From Spiribacter halobius (GTDB lineage: Bacteria > Pseudomonadota > Gammaproteobacteria > Nitrococcales > Nitrococcaceae): a stretch of DNA of 64,000 nucleotides. A model generated the notes under the pieces. It was not told the DNA's origin and ran no database searches. It saw nothing but the letters and a program-made list of their open reading frames with translations. The stretch's first letter is position 1; every line of letters starts with the position of its first letter. The position numbers were made by a program, and so were the translations under genes. The stretch lies in assembly GCF_020883455.1 (NCBI RefSeq), contig NZ_CP086615.1, positions 620,001 to 684,000 on the forward strand. Reading direction: 5' to 3'. This document shows, piece by piece, positions 26,027 to 33,805 of the stretch.

Positions 26027-26250
26027 TCGGTTGCCCATGTGGCGGCTTCACCTTTCCCGCATCGGAGCGCCGGCGTGGGCTGGTGCTCAGGTACGAGCGT
26101 TGTGGTGCGTGCGGGTGGTGCGATCGCTGGCGATTGGAGAAAGGCGGTGTGTGTATTTCTGAAGGGCAAATCGCACGTCGCGAATACCGAACTATTACGG
26201 AACCATTTCCGAAGGGTTCCCGAACCATTGGCGAGCGAGGTGAGCGGTGA
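26023..26250 (+). CDS. Small cysteine-rich protein (zinc-ribbon-like)
   Basis: A 75-residue basic protein with Cys-x-Cys near the start (IGCPCGG) and CGACGWCDRW around residues 28-37; the spacing could bind one zinc ion. It overlaps both neighbours by four bases. Phage and satellite genomes often carry such small zinc-ribbon proteins; the function is unknown. Confidence 0.6.
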   Translation: MIGCPCGGFTFPASERRRGLVLRYERCGACGWCDRWRLEKGGVCISEGQIARREYRTITEPFPKGSRTIGERGER

Positions 26251-26516
26251 ACAATGTAATTGACCTCAACTCAAAGCGCCGTAGCAACGCGGCAGACTCT
26301 TACTTCGGCGTCTGCCCAGAATGCGGGGGCTGTGACGGGTATCTGAATATTGGCCGCAATCACTGGTTCCTTTGCGAGCGCCATAGGACATGCTGGTGCG
26401 TGGGCGCAAACCTTTTCTCCAGCTGGCAGGACGAGACAGAAACCGATTGGCGCCGCAACGCGGACAAGTTGCGCAGCTACCGGGACGTGACTTCAACGGG
26501 CGGAGGTGCCGCATGA
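26247..26516 (+). CDS. Small zinc-finger-like island protein
   Basis: The 89-residue product starts with GTG in a GTGA overlap. It has CPECGGCDGY, CERHRTCWC and a tryptophan-rich segment (FSSWQDETETDW). The pattern is widespread in phage proteins of unknown role, and in some cases forms a zinc knuckle. It overlaps the next gene by four bases. Confidence 0.6.
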   Translation: MNNVIDLNSKRRSNAADSYFGVCPECGGCDGYLNIGRNHWFLCERHRTCWCVGANLFSSWQDETETDWRRNADKLRSYRDVTSTGGGAA

Positions 26517-26701
26517 ACGAACCGATCCAGAAACGCCCACAGGTAGGCGATTGGGTCCAGGTCGGCGACCTGCCGGAGCTGTTCAAGGTCATCGACCGCG
26601 ACGGCGGGCTCTACGTGCTGGAAAGCAAACACGGTGCCCGGTGCCGGGCTGGGGTGCTGGTTGTGCGATTGGTTGATGAGCAGAAAAAGGAGGCAGCGTG
26701 A
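26513..26701 (+). CDS. Small KOW/SH3-like island protein
   Basis: A 62-residue product starting MNEPIQKRPQVGDWVQVGDL. The strands VGDWVQV, LFKVIDRDGG, LYVLESKHGAR and VLVVRLV suggest a small beta-barrel. The ATG overlaps the preceding stop. Nothing more can be assigned. Confidence 0.55.
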   Translation: MNEPIQKRPQVGDWVQVGDLPELFKVIDRDGGLYVLESKHGARCRAGVLVVRLVDEQKKEAA

Positions 26702-26862
26702 GAAAACCGAACGCAGGGTGGCGTCGCCGGCTGGTGCGCAAGATTCGCCGCGAGCTGGAAGGCAAGGGGCTGACGGCGAACCAGCGGCGGAAACTCCGCA
26801 TAGAGGAACAGGGCGCGGATTCTGTGCCCTGGGGGGATCCGGGTGAGCGTAGCTCGGCTTAA
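26698..26862 (+). CDS. Very small basic protein
   Basis: A GTG start in a GTGA overlap opens a 54-residue basic frame (VRKPNAGWRRRLVRKIRREL, then ADSVPWGDPGERSSA). It continues the chain of overlapping genes, and its 3' end overlaps the next gene by 20 bases. Coding status rests on this context and on continued use of the chain, so it is tentative. Confidence 0.4.
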   Translation: MRKPNAGWRRRLVRKIRRELEGKGLTANQRRKLRIEEQGADSVPWGDPGERSSA

Positions 26863-27247
26863 CCGCCTGGTGGAGGCCGTGGACGACCCGGAGCTGCAAG
26901 AGTGGCTCCGGGGCGGCCTCGAGGCCTGGCGGGCCGGTGAGGACCTGGACCGGGCGCTCGGTCTGAGCGGCCCGCAGGCGACCAAGGCGAGAGACGCGGC
27001 GATCCGCCGGTGCGCCGACCTCCTGGACCGGCATGGCGCACTCTCCACCTGGGCGAAAGCCGGTCACGTAGAGGCGGCCATGAAGCATTACGAGAGCATC
27101 GTCTGGCCGCGCCGCCATTCGCTGCCGAAGCGATTGGCAGATACGCCATTGAAGGCCGCATTGCACGAATGGATGACGATGGAAACCGCGAACGGCGTTC
27201 GCCCCATTCGGGTACAGCGTGCCCTCTACGAGATCCTGCGTTTCTGA
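26843..27247 (+). CDS. Hypothetical island protein
   Basis: The 134-residue, mainly helical product begins with GTG. Notable segments are LQEWLRGGLEAWRAGEDLDRALGL, KARDAAIRRCADLLD and HYESIVWPRRHSLPKRLADT. Its size and position just before the structural genes fit late-gene regulators or head-associated proteins, but I recognise no domain. The gene ends 68 bases before the capsid gene. Confidence 0.55.
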   Translation: MSVARLNRLVEAVDDPELQEWLRGGLEAWRAGEDLDRALGLSGPQATKARDAAIRRCADLLDRHGALSTWAKAGHVEAAMKHYESIVWPRRHSLPKRLADTPLKAALHEWMTMETANGVRPIRVQRALYEILRF

Positions 27248-27315
27248 ATGAAAAGTCCGCCCCATTCAGAAAAACGCCGGTAGCCTTGAAACTAGGCAAA
27301 CCGGAGTAACGCAGG

Positions 27316-28392
27316 ATGCTTGAAGCAACCGCCAACACTCGAGACTTCACCGTCTCGGACATCCGCGATGCGGGCGCCGATCTATTCGCCAAGGCGATGG
27401 GCGCACGCACCACGAATTCGCACCCCGTGGCCGAGCAGCTCCGAAATCGGGAACTGAGCCTGGCCGAGGCTGCATACATTCTCGGCGAGCCCGAGGTGAA
27501 GCGGCGCGGCGCAAGCGGCAAGACCGCAGGCCAGGTGGTCGGCTTCGGCCTCACTACCGATGACTTCGGCTCGGTGATGGAGGCCGCCGTCGGGCGCGTC
27601 GTCTCGCAGGCGTACCTTGCCGCGAGCGAGCATCGAAACCTGGTGCTCCCCTGGCCGGTGCCGAACTACCAGCCGGCACAGGTGGCCACCATTGACGTGG
27701 ACGCCGACACGGGCGAGATCGGCGAGCTGGAGGAAATCCCCAGCGTTCAGGTGAGCGTGCCGCCCGGCCATACCGGCAGTGTCGAGAGCTACGCGGCCAA
27801 CCTGATCGTTTCCTACAAGCTCGTCGTCAATGACCAGCTCGACGTGATCGCCACCACGGCCCGCGCCATTGCGGTCTCGGCAGCTCGGCGCGAGGCCCGC
27901 CGACTCTACGAGTTCCTCGAAGGTAACCCCACCATGGGTGACGGTGCCGCGATGTTCTCGTCTGGCGCGGGGAACCTGGTAACCGGCGTGAGCGGAGTCA
28001 CGGCCGCGAACCTCGGCACCGCTATGGCCGCCCTGCGCAACCAGAAGACGCCAGGCGACCAGTACGCCAACCACCGGGTGCAGACCCTCATCGTACCGCC
28101 GGCTGAGGAGCAGCCTACCTACCAGGCGCTCCGCGAGACCGGCATCGAAGGTGTCTCGGTGATCGCTGCGCCCTGGGTCGCCTCAAGCAACTGGTACGCG
28201 ATGGCCGCCCCGGAAGTGGCCCCCACCGTGGCGATGATGTACCTCGCCCCTCGCGGCGATACGGCCATGCGCACAGTGCGGACCTACCGCCGGCCGGGCG
28301 ACCGCCTGAACCGTCGCACCGGCGTCGAGATTGCCCACGACTTCGGATTCGCCCCCGTGTCCCGGGTGGGCATCGTCAAGCTGACCAACTGA
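27316..28392 (+). CDS. Phage major capsid protein (HK97-fold, Mu gpT-like)
   Basis: The 358-residue protein matches the pattern of phage capsid proteins of the Mu gpT / prohead protease-fused group: an N-terminal helical scaffold-like part (residues 1-90), then SYAANLIVSYKLVVNDQLDVIATTARAIAVSAARREARRLYEFLEGNPTMGDG, VTAANLGTAMAALRNQKTPG, HRVQTLIVPPAEEQPTYQALRETG, and the C-terminal EIAHDFGFAPVSRVGIVKL. These correspond to the long-helix and A-domain parts of the fold. It is expected to form the head shell. No protease or portal gene is upstream, which is odd for a normal phage. Confidence 0.8.
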   Translation: MLEATANTRDFTVSDIRDAGADLFAKAMGARTTNSHPVAEQLRNRELSLAEAAYILGEPEVKRRGASGKTAGQVVGFGLTTDDFGSVMEAAVGRVVSQAYLAASEHRNLVLPWPVPNYQPAQVATIDVDADTGEIGELEEIPSVQVSVPPGHTGSVESYAANLIVSYKLVVNDQLDVIATTARAIAVSAARREARRLYEFLEGNPTMGDGAAMFSSGAGNLVTGVSGVTAANLGTAMAALRNQKTPGDQYANHRVQTLIVPPAEEQPTYQALRETGIEGVSVIAAPWVASSNWYAMAAPEVAPTVAMMYLAPRGDTAMRTVRTYRRPGDRLNRRTGVEIAHDFGFAPVSRVGIVKLTN

Positions 28393-28402
28393 GGTGACGA
28401 CC

Positions 28403-28627
28403 ATGCGCAAGCGCAAGGATGAAACCCCTGACGAGGCAGTCGGCCGTCTGATGGCTGAGGCAGCCAAGAAGGCGGCACCCAAGGTCCGGGAGGCCTACGA
28501 GCTGGCCGTCGCCGAGAACGGACACACAGGCTCAGTGCTGGACCTGGTGGAGGACGTCCTCCAGCCGGCGCTCGCCGAGCACTTCGGCGAGGAATACACG
28601 CAGCGGCGCAAGCCGTTCGCGGCGTGA
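28403..28627 (+). CDS. Small protein after the capsid gene
   Basis: The 74-residue product, rich in Glu, Ala and Lys, starts at ATG 28403 after GAGGTGA. LMAEAAKKAAPKVREAYELAVAENG is amphipathic helix. It could be a head-associated or regulatory protein; no family is recognised. Ends immediately before the gene-free candidate packaging region. Confidence 0.55.
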   Translation: MRKRKDETPDEAVGRLMAEAAKKAAPKVREAYELAVAENGHTGSVLDLVEDVLQPALAEHFGEEYTQRRKPFAA

Positions 28628-28958
28628 GCGGTATCACCAGTCATGGTGTACATCGGGGGGCATGGATATGGCGGTCTACTCGGGCTAGTGCCGTCGCCCC
28701 GAAGCAACCCCGAGAGGAGCGGTGCGCGGCTACTCCTTCGGCGCACGCGGCTCCCCGTGCCGGTCTGCCTCTCAGGCCGGGATCGCCCTCGCGGCGCTGC
28801 ACAGAAACGGCGGGCTCAGCAGTATCAGCAGCGGCACGGGCGAGGCCCCCGGGCCTTCGGGTCCCCCTTGGCACTCTCTGTTGCGGGTCATTCGAGGCGC
28901 GAAAGTTGTCCAGTCACAGCACCGCCTATGGTTCCTTCCCGAGTGAGGCGATAGCCGT
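28628..28958 (+). other. Non-coding 331-base region before terS: cos/pac candidate
   Basis: No convincing gene is present. It lies just before a Nu1-type small terminase gene, where lambda-like phages place cosN and cosB. It contains a strong G/C inverted repeat around 28847-28868 (cccgggccttcgggtccc) and a lower-GC patch just before terS. Short open frames exist but lack a ribosome site and codon structure. The packaging role is inference from position. Confidence 0.4.
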
Positions 28959-29444
28959 ATGAAGCTGAGCAAGCAGCACCTCGCGGACCTGTTCGGCGTC
29001 ACGGTGCGCACGGTCTCCGAGTGGCAGCGCGATACCGAGTTCCCGGCACCGACGCGGGAAGGCCGCAGGAACCTCTACGACGCGGCCGCAGTGGTCGCCT
29101 GGTGGCGTGACCGGGAGATTGCCCGGCTCATCGAGGGCGAGGACGGCAAGCTGCTCGACTTGAACCACGAGCGCGCCCGGCTCGCGAAGGCGCAGGCCGA
29201 CCGACAGGAATACGCGCTGGCCCGCGAGCGCGGCGAGCTGGTCGAGGCGGCAGCGGTTGGTGAGGTGGTCGGCGACGACTACACGCGGATGCGCGCCCGA
29301 CTGCTGGCGTTGCCGACGAAGGCCGCCGCGATGGTCACGCCCGAGACCGACACCGCGGTCTGCCAGCAGATCCTCGACGACCTGGTGCGCGAGGCCCTCA
29401 ACGAGCTGAGCGATCCGAACACCGTCTACCAGGAGGCCCTGTAA
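28959..29444 (+). CDS. Phage terminase small subunit, Nu1 type
   Basis: The 161-residue protein begins with a winged-helix/HTH domain typical of Nu1: MKLSKQHLADLFGVTVRTVSEW, FPAPTREGRRNLYDAAAVVAWW. A long helix follows (LDLNHERARLAKAQADRQEYALARERGELVE), with the C terminus expected to bind the large subunit. Nu1 recognises cos sites to start DNA packaging. No large subunit is encoded here, so packaging would need a helper phage's TerL. The stop overlaps the tape measure start. Confidence 0.85.
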   Translation: MKLSKQHLADLFGVTVRTVSEWQRDTEFPAPTREGRRNLYDAAAVVAWWRDREIARLIEGEDGKLLDLNHERARLAKAQADRQEYALARERGELVEAAAVGEVVGDDYTRMRARLLALPTKAAAMVTPETDTAVCQQILDDLVREALNELSDPNTVYQEAL

Positions 29445-30826
29445 TGGCAGGCCGGACCTACACCTTTGGCGTTCGCGTCACCGGCGACGCCCGCGGCGGC
29501 GTCCAGGCGATGGAGATGACCGAGCGCGAGCTCAAGGAACTGCGCCGAGAGCTACAGCGCACGGACCGAGGTTTCAAGGACAGCCGCCGAGGATTCAATC
29601 GCTGGGCACGCGGAATGCTCAGCGTGCGCAACGCCATCGGCCCGCTGGTCGGTGTGGCCGGCGCGGGCATGCTCGCCCGCCTTGGGCAGCAAAGTATCTC
29701 CGCGGCCTCTGAGGTCGGTAAGGCGGCGGATACCGCTGGCGTCGGTGCTGAGTCCCTTCAGGAGTTGCGCTTCGCCCTCGGCGAGCTGGCGAACGTCAGC
29801 GAACAGCAGACCGATACCGCCCTCCAGCGGTTGAACCGTCGCCTCGGCCTTGCCGCGGATGGCAGCGGTGCCGCCAAGGACACATTCGATGAACTCGGCA
29901 TCGCGATGCGTGACGCCGGTGGCCGTGTCCGGGATACCGAGGTGGTCCTGGAAGAAGCGCTGCGGTCGCTCGCCGAGATCGACAACAACGCCACCCGGGC
30001 GGCCAAGGCATCGGAGCTGTTCGGCGAGGAGATGGGGCCACGGATCGCCGCCTCGCTCTCTGACGGCATCCGCGCTATGGAGGACTCCCGAGATCGAGCC
30101 CACGAGCTGAACGCGGTGCTCGGCGAGGACCTGGTGGAGAGCGCCGAGAAGTTCGACGACTGGCTGAGGCGGCTCTCAATTCGTCTCAGGGGCGGATTCC
30201 GCAGGGAGCTGTTGGAGGCCGGAGCGGCGCTGGAGCGGTTCTTCGAGATCGGTGAGGGCGAGGACCTGGCCTTCCGCATTGGCCGGCGCCTGGAGACGCT
30301 GGAAGAGGCGACGATGGGCCGGCTGGAACTCCCGGCGCGGCGCGTTGCGGAGCTTCGACAGGAGATCGTCTGGCTCGCCTCCGAGATGGACGCGCTGAAT
30401 CCCGGGCGCGTCCAGATGGACCCGATTCAGAACCAGTCCACCGAGCTGCCTCTGCCGGGGCTGCGATTCGGCTTTGCCGAAGACACGCAACGCGCTCTGG
30501 ATGCCGCGGCCCGTCGCCGACAGGCCCGCCGGTTCGCTGCCCTGAACTACGGCGGCAGCGCCGGCCCTGATCCCCTCGTAGACCTGCCCGAAGTCACCGC
30601 CGAGGCCGCTCAAGGTTACCGGCGCATCGCTGAGGAGGCGGAGAACGCCGGAGAGAGCACCCGCAGTCTTGACCGCGCCGCCCATGACCTCGGCTTCACG
30701 TTCGCCAGCGCCTTCGAGGACGCCATTCTCAACTTCGAGAGTTTCGAGGACGTGGTGAAAAGCGGCCTGCGGGACATTCAGGCCATCACCCATCGACCCT
30801 TCATCACTGCGAGGTGTGAACCGTGA
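29444..30826 (+). CDS. Truncated phage tail tape measure protein
   Basis: The 460-residue product opens TYTFGVRVTGDARGGVQAME, a tail-length tape measure N terminus, followed by helical regions with MAGRTYTF, ISAASEVGKAADTAGVGAESLQELRFA, LSDGIRAMEDSRDRAHELNAVLGED, and ends with DLGFTFASAFEDAILNFESFEDVVKSGLRDIQAI. In full-length homologues that last motif is followed by a long C-terminal part. Here it ends within a dozen unrelated residues (THRPFITARCEP), suggesting a deletion junction near 30787. A functional tail would not be built from this alone. Confidence 0.78.
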   Translation: MAGRTYTFGVRVTGDARGGVQAMEMTERELKELRRELQRTDRGFKDSRRGFNRWARGMLSVRNAIGPLVGVAGAGMLARLGQQSISAASEVGKAADTAGVGAESLQELRFALGELANVSEQQTDTALQRLNRRLGLAADGSGAAKDTFDELGIAMRDAGGRVRDTEVVLEEALRSLAEIDNNATRAAKASELFGEEMGPRIAASLSDGIRAMEDSRDRAHELNAVLGEDLVESAEKFDDWLRRLSIRLRGGFRRELLEAGAALERFFEIGEGEDLAFRIGRRLETLEEATMGRLELPARRVAELRQEIVWLASEMDALNPGRVQMDPIQNQSTELPLPGLRFGFAEDTQRALDAAARRRQARRFAALNYGGSAGPDPLVDLPEVTAEAAQGYRRIAEEAENAGESTRSLDRAAHDLGFTFASAFEDAILNFESFEDVVKSGLRDIQAITHRPFITARCEP

Positions 30827-31614
30827 CGATCTACAACCTGTTGCTGAAGGCCGACGAAGCGGTCGCCATGAGCGACACGAAGGCTATCAACCACGACGGC
30901 TCGCAGGTGACTCTGCACAAGGTGGACGCGCTGCCGGGCGCCATCCTGACGGGCTCGGGGAACAACACCGTGTTCGGCAAGTTCGCCCGCCTCGTCTACG
31001 AGCGCGGCTATACCGACTTCGACGGTATCGCGGCCGACATCGCCGAGCTGGCCCACGATGCGCTCGCGGAGCGCCTGGAGGAGCTGCGCAAGCCCGGCTC
31101 GCCGGAGGTGCCCGAGCTGGTGCGCCAGTTCCGCAATCTGATGGATCAGGGCGACCCCGAAGGCCTGTGCGGTGGCGTGAATTACCAGATGATCGTGGCC
31201 GGTCCGTCGAAGCGCCTCGGACGGATGGCGGGGGTGATGACCGACTTCCATAGCGGCAAGGTTCAGGAACTCGAGGTGCCGAGCTTCTCCGGCAACGACC
31301 CGGACGTATGCCCCCCGGCCGCCGCATCGGGCGTTCCCACCATCGAGCGCCAGGCTGCGGTGCTACGGGCGCAGTACCATTCGAGCGTGCGGTGGGCGCG
31401 GGAGACTGGCTTCAAGGGCTGCGAGCCGGAGCTGGTCGGCGGCGGTGACGTGGAGGCCACCATCATCCGCATGGACGGCGAAGTCACCCGGCACACCCTC
31501 GGGCCGCTGGTGGAGCAGGCGCGCTCAGCCAAGGTAGGGCGCAATGAGCCCTGCCCCTGCGGGAGCGGGCAGAAGTACAAGCGGTGTTGCCTGAGGACGC
31601 CCACCGCCGCATAG
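30823..31614 (+). CDS. SEC-C domain protein with possible Ntn-hydrolase-like N terminus
   Basis: The 263-residue product starts with GTG in a GTGA overlap. The N-terminal half (MTIYNLLLKADEAVAMSDTK, ALPGAILTGSGNNTVFGKF) shows the strand order of proteasome-like Ntn hydrolases, though I cannot confirm catalytic residues. The C-terminal residues about 235-258 are a SEC-C zinc-binding motif (VGRNEPCPCGSGQKYKRCC). SEC-C domains are found on many toxin, repair and secretion-associated proteins. It sits after a deleted tail gene, where phages carry moron genes, so a host-benefit or anti-phage role is possible but unproved. Confidence 0.65.
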   Translation: MTIYNLLLKADEAVAMSDTKAINHDGSQVTLHKVDALPGAILTGSGNNTVFGKFARLVYERGYTDFDGIAADIAELAHDALAERLEELRKPGSPEVPELVRQFRNLMDQGDPEGLCGGVNYQMIVAGPSKRLGRMAGVMTDFHSGKVQELEVPSFSGNDPDVCPPAAASGVPTIERQAAVLRAQYHSSVRWARETGFKGCEPELVGGGDVEATIIRMDGEVTRHTLGPLVEQARSAKVGRNEPCPCGSGQKYKRCCLRTPTAA

Positions 31615-31841
31615 CGGCTGACTCCCTGCCTGCGGTCGTCGCCTTCCGGGGCGACGGTGGGCATGCGAAGGATAGCAGCGCGGTGCGGCGCAGCATGGAA
31701 AGTTGAACATGAGCCGCAGCGAGCCCATACTGTGGATGTTCCCGCTCTGCCTCAGGCATCGGGCATTCGAGACTACGCAAAGGTCCGCCCAGCGTAGCCG
31801 TGCCGGCCAAAGCGATGACAAGCTTGGCCGGTGACGCGTTC

Positions 31842-31864
31842 AAGGCCTCCTTCGGGAGGCCTTT
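31842..31864 (+). terminator. Terminator hairpin used as intron target
   Basis: AAGGCCTCC-TTCG-GGAGGCCTT is a perfect 9-bp stem with a UUCG-type loop, followed by TGTCGTT and then the intron 5' end. It lies 227 bases after the SEC-C gene. The 31615-31841 stretch before it holds no gene that I can support. Confidence 0.85.
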
Positions 31865-31870
31865 GTCGTT

Positions 31871-33795
31871 GTGCGCCGGGCACGGCGCGCCGGCGCCGTG
31901 ACCGGCGCTGGATAACCGGTGAGCGAAAGCGAGCCGGGAAGTGGCCTGGGGGTGGAAGTCCCCTGCGGGCCCTGGTGACGGGAACCGCGAGCCGAACGGC
32001 AAGGGCATCATCGTGAGGTGCTGTCTGAAGGAAGCCTCAGGCGAATCTCCGACCCGACGAACAGGAACCGCATAGGAGGCGTGTCGTCGCGGGCGAGCAG
32101 GCAACGATCTGCGAACCCGATGTCACCCCGGAGCGGCGATACGTAGATGCGGCGGGTGTGGAGTGAAGGTCACGCGCCTTACCCCGGGAGGTCTGTCGGG
32201 CTGCTGTGAGCTACCGGCGCCGCGAGGTGCCGGGAAGGCCTGGCAGAAGTCAGCCGAGGCCATAGTAGTCGCCGGCACAGGGCGGCGAAGGGCCGAACGC
32301 GTGGAGCCGATCCGGCACTGGAGTGCTCGATGGCCGAAGCAGGCGTAGGCGAGGCGGCTGAGAGGTTGCCGCATCCCCGGAGGGCTGACGGCGGAACCGT
32401 CGGAGGTACGGGTGATGGACGCCAAGCGGCTGCGGCGCGCTCGAGACGAGCCGGGTCCGAGTCGACGGCGCTGCTGGAGGCGGCGCTGTGTCGCGAGAAC
32501 CTGATGGCGGCCTACCGGCGGGTGGTGCGCAACCGGGGGGCCCCCGGCATCGACGGAGTGACCGTCGATGAGCTGTGGGCCTACTGCCAGGCGCACTGGT
32601 CGTCGATCCGCGAGCGGCTGCTGGAGGGGACGTACCGTCCCTCGCCGGTACGGGAGGTGAAGATCCCCAAGCCCGGGGGTGGCTCCCGGGCACTGGGCAT
32701 CCCGACCGTGGTCGACCGGCTGATCCAGCAGGCGCTGGTGCAGGTGCTCACCCCGATCCTCGACCCGACGTTCTCGGGTGAGAGCTACGGCTTTCGCCCG
32801 GGGCGCAGTGCCCATCAGGCCGTCGAGCGTGCCCGCGGGCACGTGGCGGCGGGGCAGCGCTGGGTCGTGGACCTCGATCTGGCGCAGTTCTTCGACCGGG
32901 TCAATCATGACGTGCTGATGGCCCGGTTAGCGCGTCGGATCGAGGACCGGCGGGTGCTGCGCCTGATCCGGCGCTACCTGCAGGCCGGGGTGATGGCCGG
33001 TGGCGTGGTCTCGCCGCGGGCGGCGGGGACGCCGCAGGGCGGGCCGCTCTCGCCCCTGCTCTCGAACGTCCTGCTGGACGAGCTCGACCGGGAGCTGGAG
33101 CGGCGCGGCCACCGCTTCGTGCGTTACGCCGATGACGTCAGCGTCTACGTGCGCTCGCCCGAAGCGGGTGCGCGCGTGCTGGCATCGCTGGAGCGGTTCC
33201 TGTGGCGGCGGCTGCGCCTGGTGGTCAACCGTGAGAAGAGTGCGGTGGACCGCCCGTGGAAGCGCACGCTGCTCGGCTACAGCATGACCGCGCACCGTGA
33301 GCCGCGGCTGCGGGTGGCCCCCAGCTCGGTGCAGCGGCTCAAGGCCCGCCTGCGGGCCGCGCTGCGCCGCGGGCGGGGCCGCCACCTGCAGCGGGTGCTG
33401 GCGGCGCTGCAGCCGCTCATCCGGGGCTGGGTGGCCTACTTCCGCTTCGCCGAAGTCAAGGCGGCGTTCGAGGCGCTGGACCAGTGGCTCCGGCGCCGCC
33501 TGCGTTGCCTGCTGTGGCGGCAGTGGAAGCGCTGGCGCACCCGCGCCCGGCGGCTGATGCAGCACGGTGTCGAGCGCCTGCGAGCGTATCGCTCCGCCAC
33601 CAACGGGCGTGGCCCGTGGTGGAACGCGGGGGCGGCCCACATGCACGTGGCCATCCCCGCGCGCTGGCTGCACCGTCAGGGTCTCGTGAGCTTCCTCGGC
33701 GAGCACCGTCGACTTGCGAGCGCTGCGTGAACCGCCGTATACGGCCCCGTACGTACGGTGGTGTGAGAGCCGGGGCGGGTGACCGCCCCGGCTAC
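31871..33795 (+). mobile_element. Class C group II intron
   Basis: The 5' end GTGCGCC follows directly after a terminator hairpin and TTGT-like bases, the known target preference of bacterial class C introns. About 460 bases of structured RNA sequence precede the maturase gene. After the maturase stop comes a domain V-like hairpin (gaaccgccgta / tacggtggtgt, 33729-33765) and a domain VI-like stem (gccggggcgg / ccgccccggc), ending near ctac. The 3' boundary at 33795 is approximate by a few bases. The maturase is intact, so mobility is possible. Confidence 0.85.
32330..33730 (+). CDS. ltrA: Group II intron reverse transcriptase/maturase
   Basis: The protein aids splicing of its own intron and reverse-transcribes it during retrohoming. 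The 466-residue frame includes RENLMAAYRRVVRNRGAPGIDGVTVDEL (RT0/RT1), REVKIPKPGGGSRALGIPTVVDR (RT2), YGFRPGRSAHQAV, VVDLDLAQFFDRVNHD (first catalytic Asp), GTPQGGPLSPLLSNVLLDELD, and FVRYADDVSVYV with the YADD catalytic pair. A maturase X domain (LIRGWVAYFRFAEVK) follows. No HNH endonuclease domain, as expected for class C. The translation start is uncertain; the conserved part begins near residue 45. It overlaps domain IV of the intron. Confidence 0.9.
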   Translation: MAEAGVGEAAERLPHPRRADGGTVGGTGDGRQAAAARSRRAGSESTALLEAALCRENLMAAYRRVVRNRGAPGIDGVTVDELWAYCQAHWSSIRERLLEGTYRPSPVREVKIPKPGGGSRALGIPTVVDRLIQQALVQVLTPILDPTFSGESYGFRPGRSAHQAVERARGHVAAGQRWVVDLDLAQFFDRVNHDVLMARLARRIEDRRVLRLIRRYLQAGVMAGGVVSPRAAGTPQGGPLSPLLSNVLLDELDRELERRGHRFVRYADDVSVYVRSPEAGARVLASLERFLWRRLRLVVNREKSAVDRPWKRTLLGYSMTAHREPRLRVAPSSVQRLKARLRAALRRGRGRHLQRVLAALQPLIRGWVAYFRFAEVKAAFEALDQWLRRRLRCLLWRQWKRWRTRARRLMQHGVERLRAYRSATNGRGPWWNAGAAHMHVAIPARWLHRQGLVSFLGEHRRLASAA

Positions 33796-33805
33796 TCGAT
33801 TCTGG

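Noticed and set aside
28624-28962. Overlapping short frames before the small terminase
   Set aside because: No ribosome site, mixed frames, and arginine/serine-rich translations; the region is better kept as non-coding.
32163-32348. A small protein gene inside the intron's structured region
   Set aside because: It overlaps RNA domains of the intron, has no ribosome site, and looks like structural RNA read as protein.
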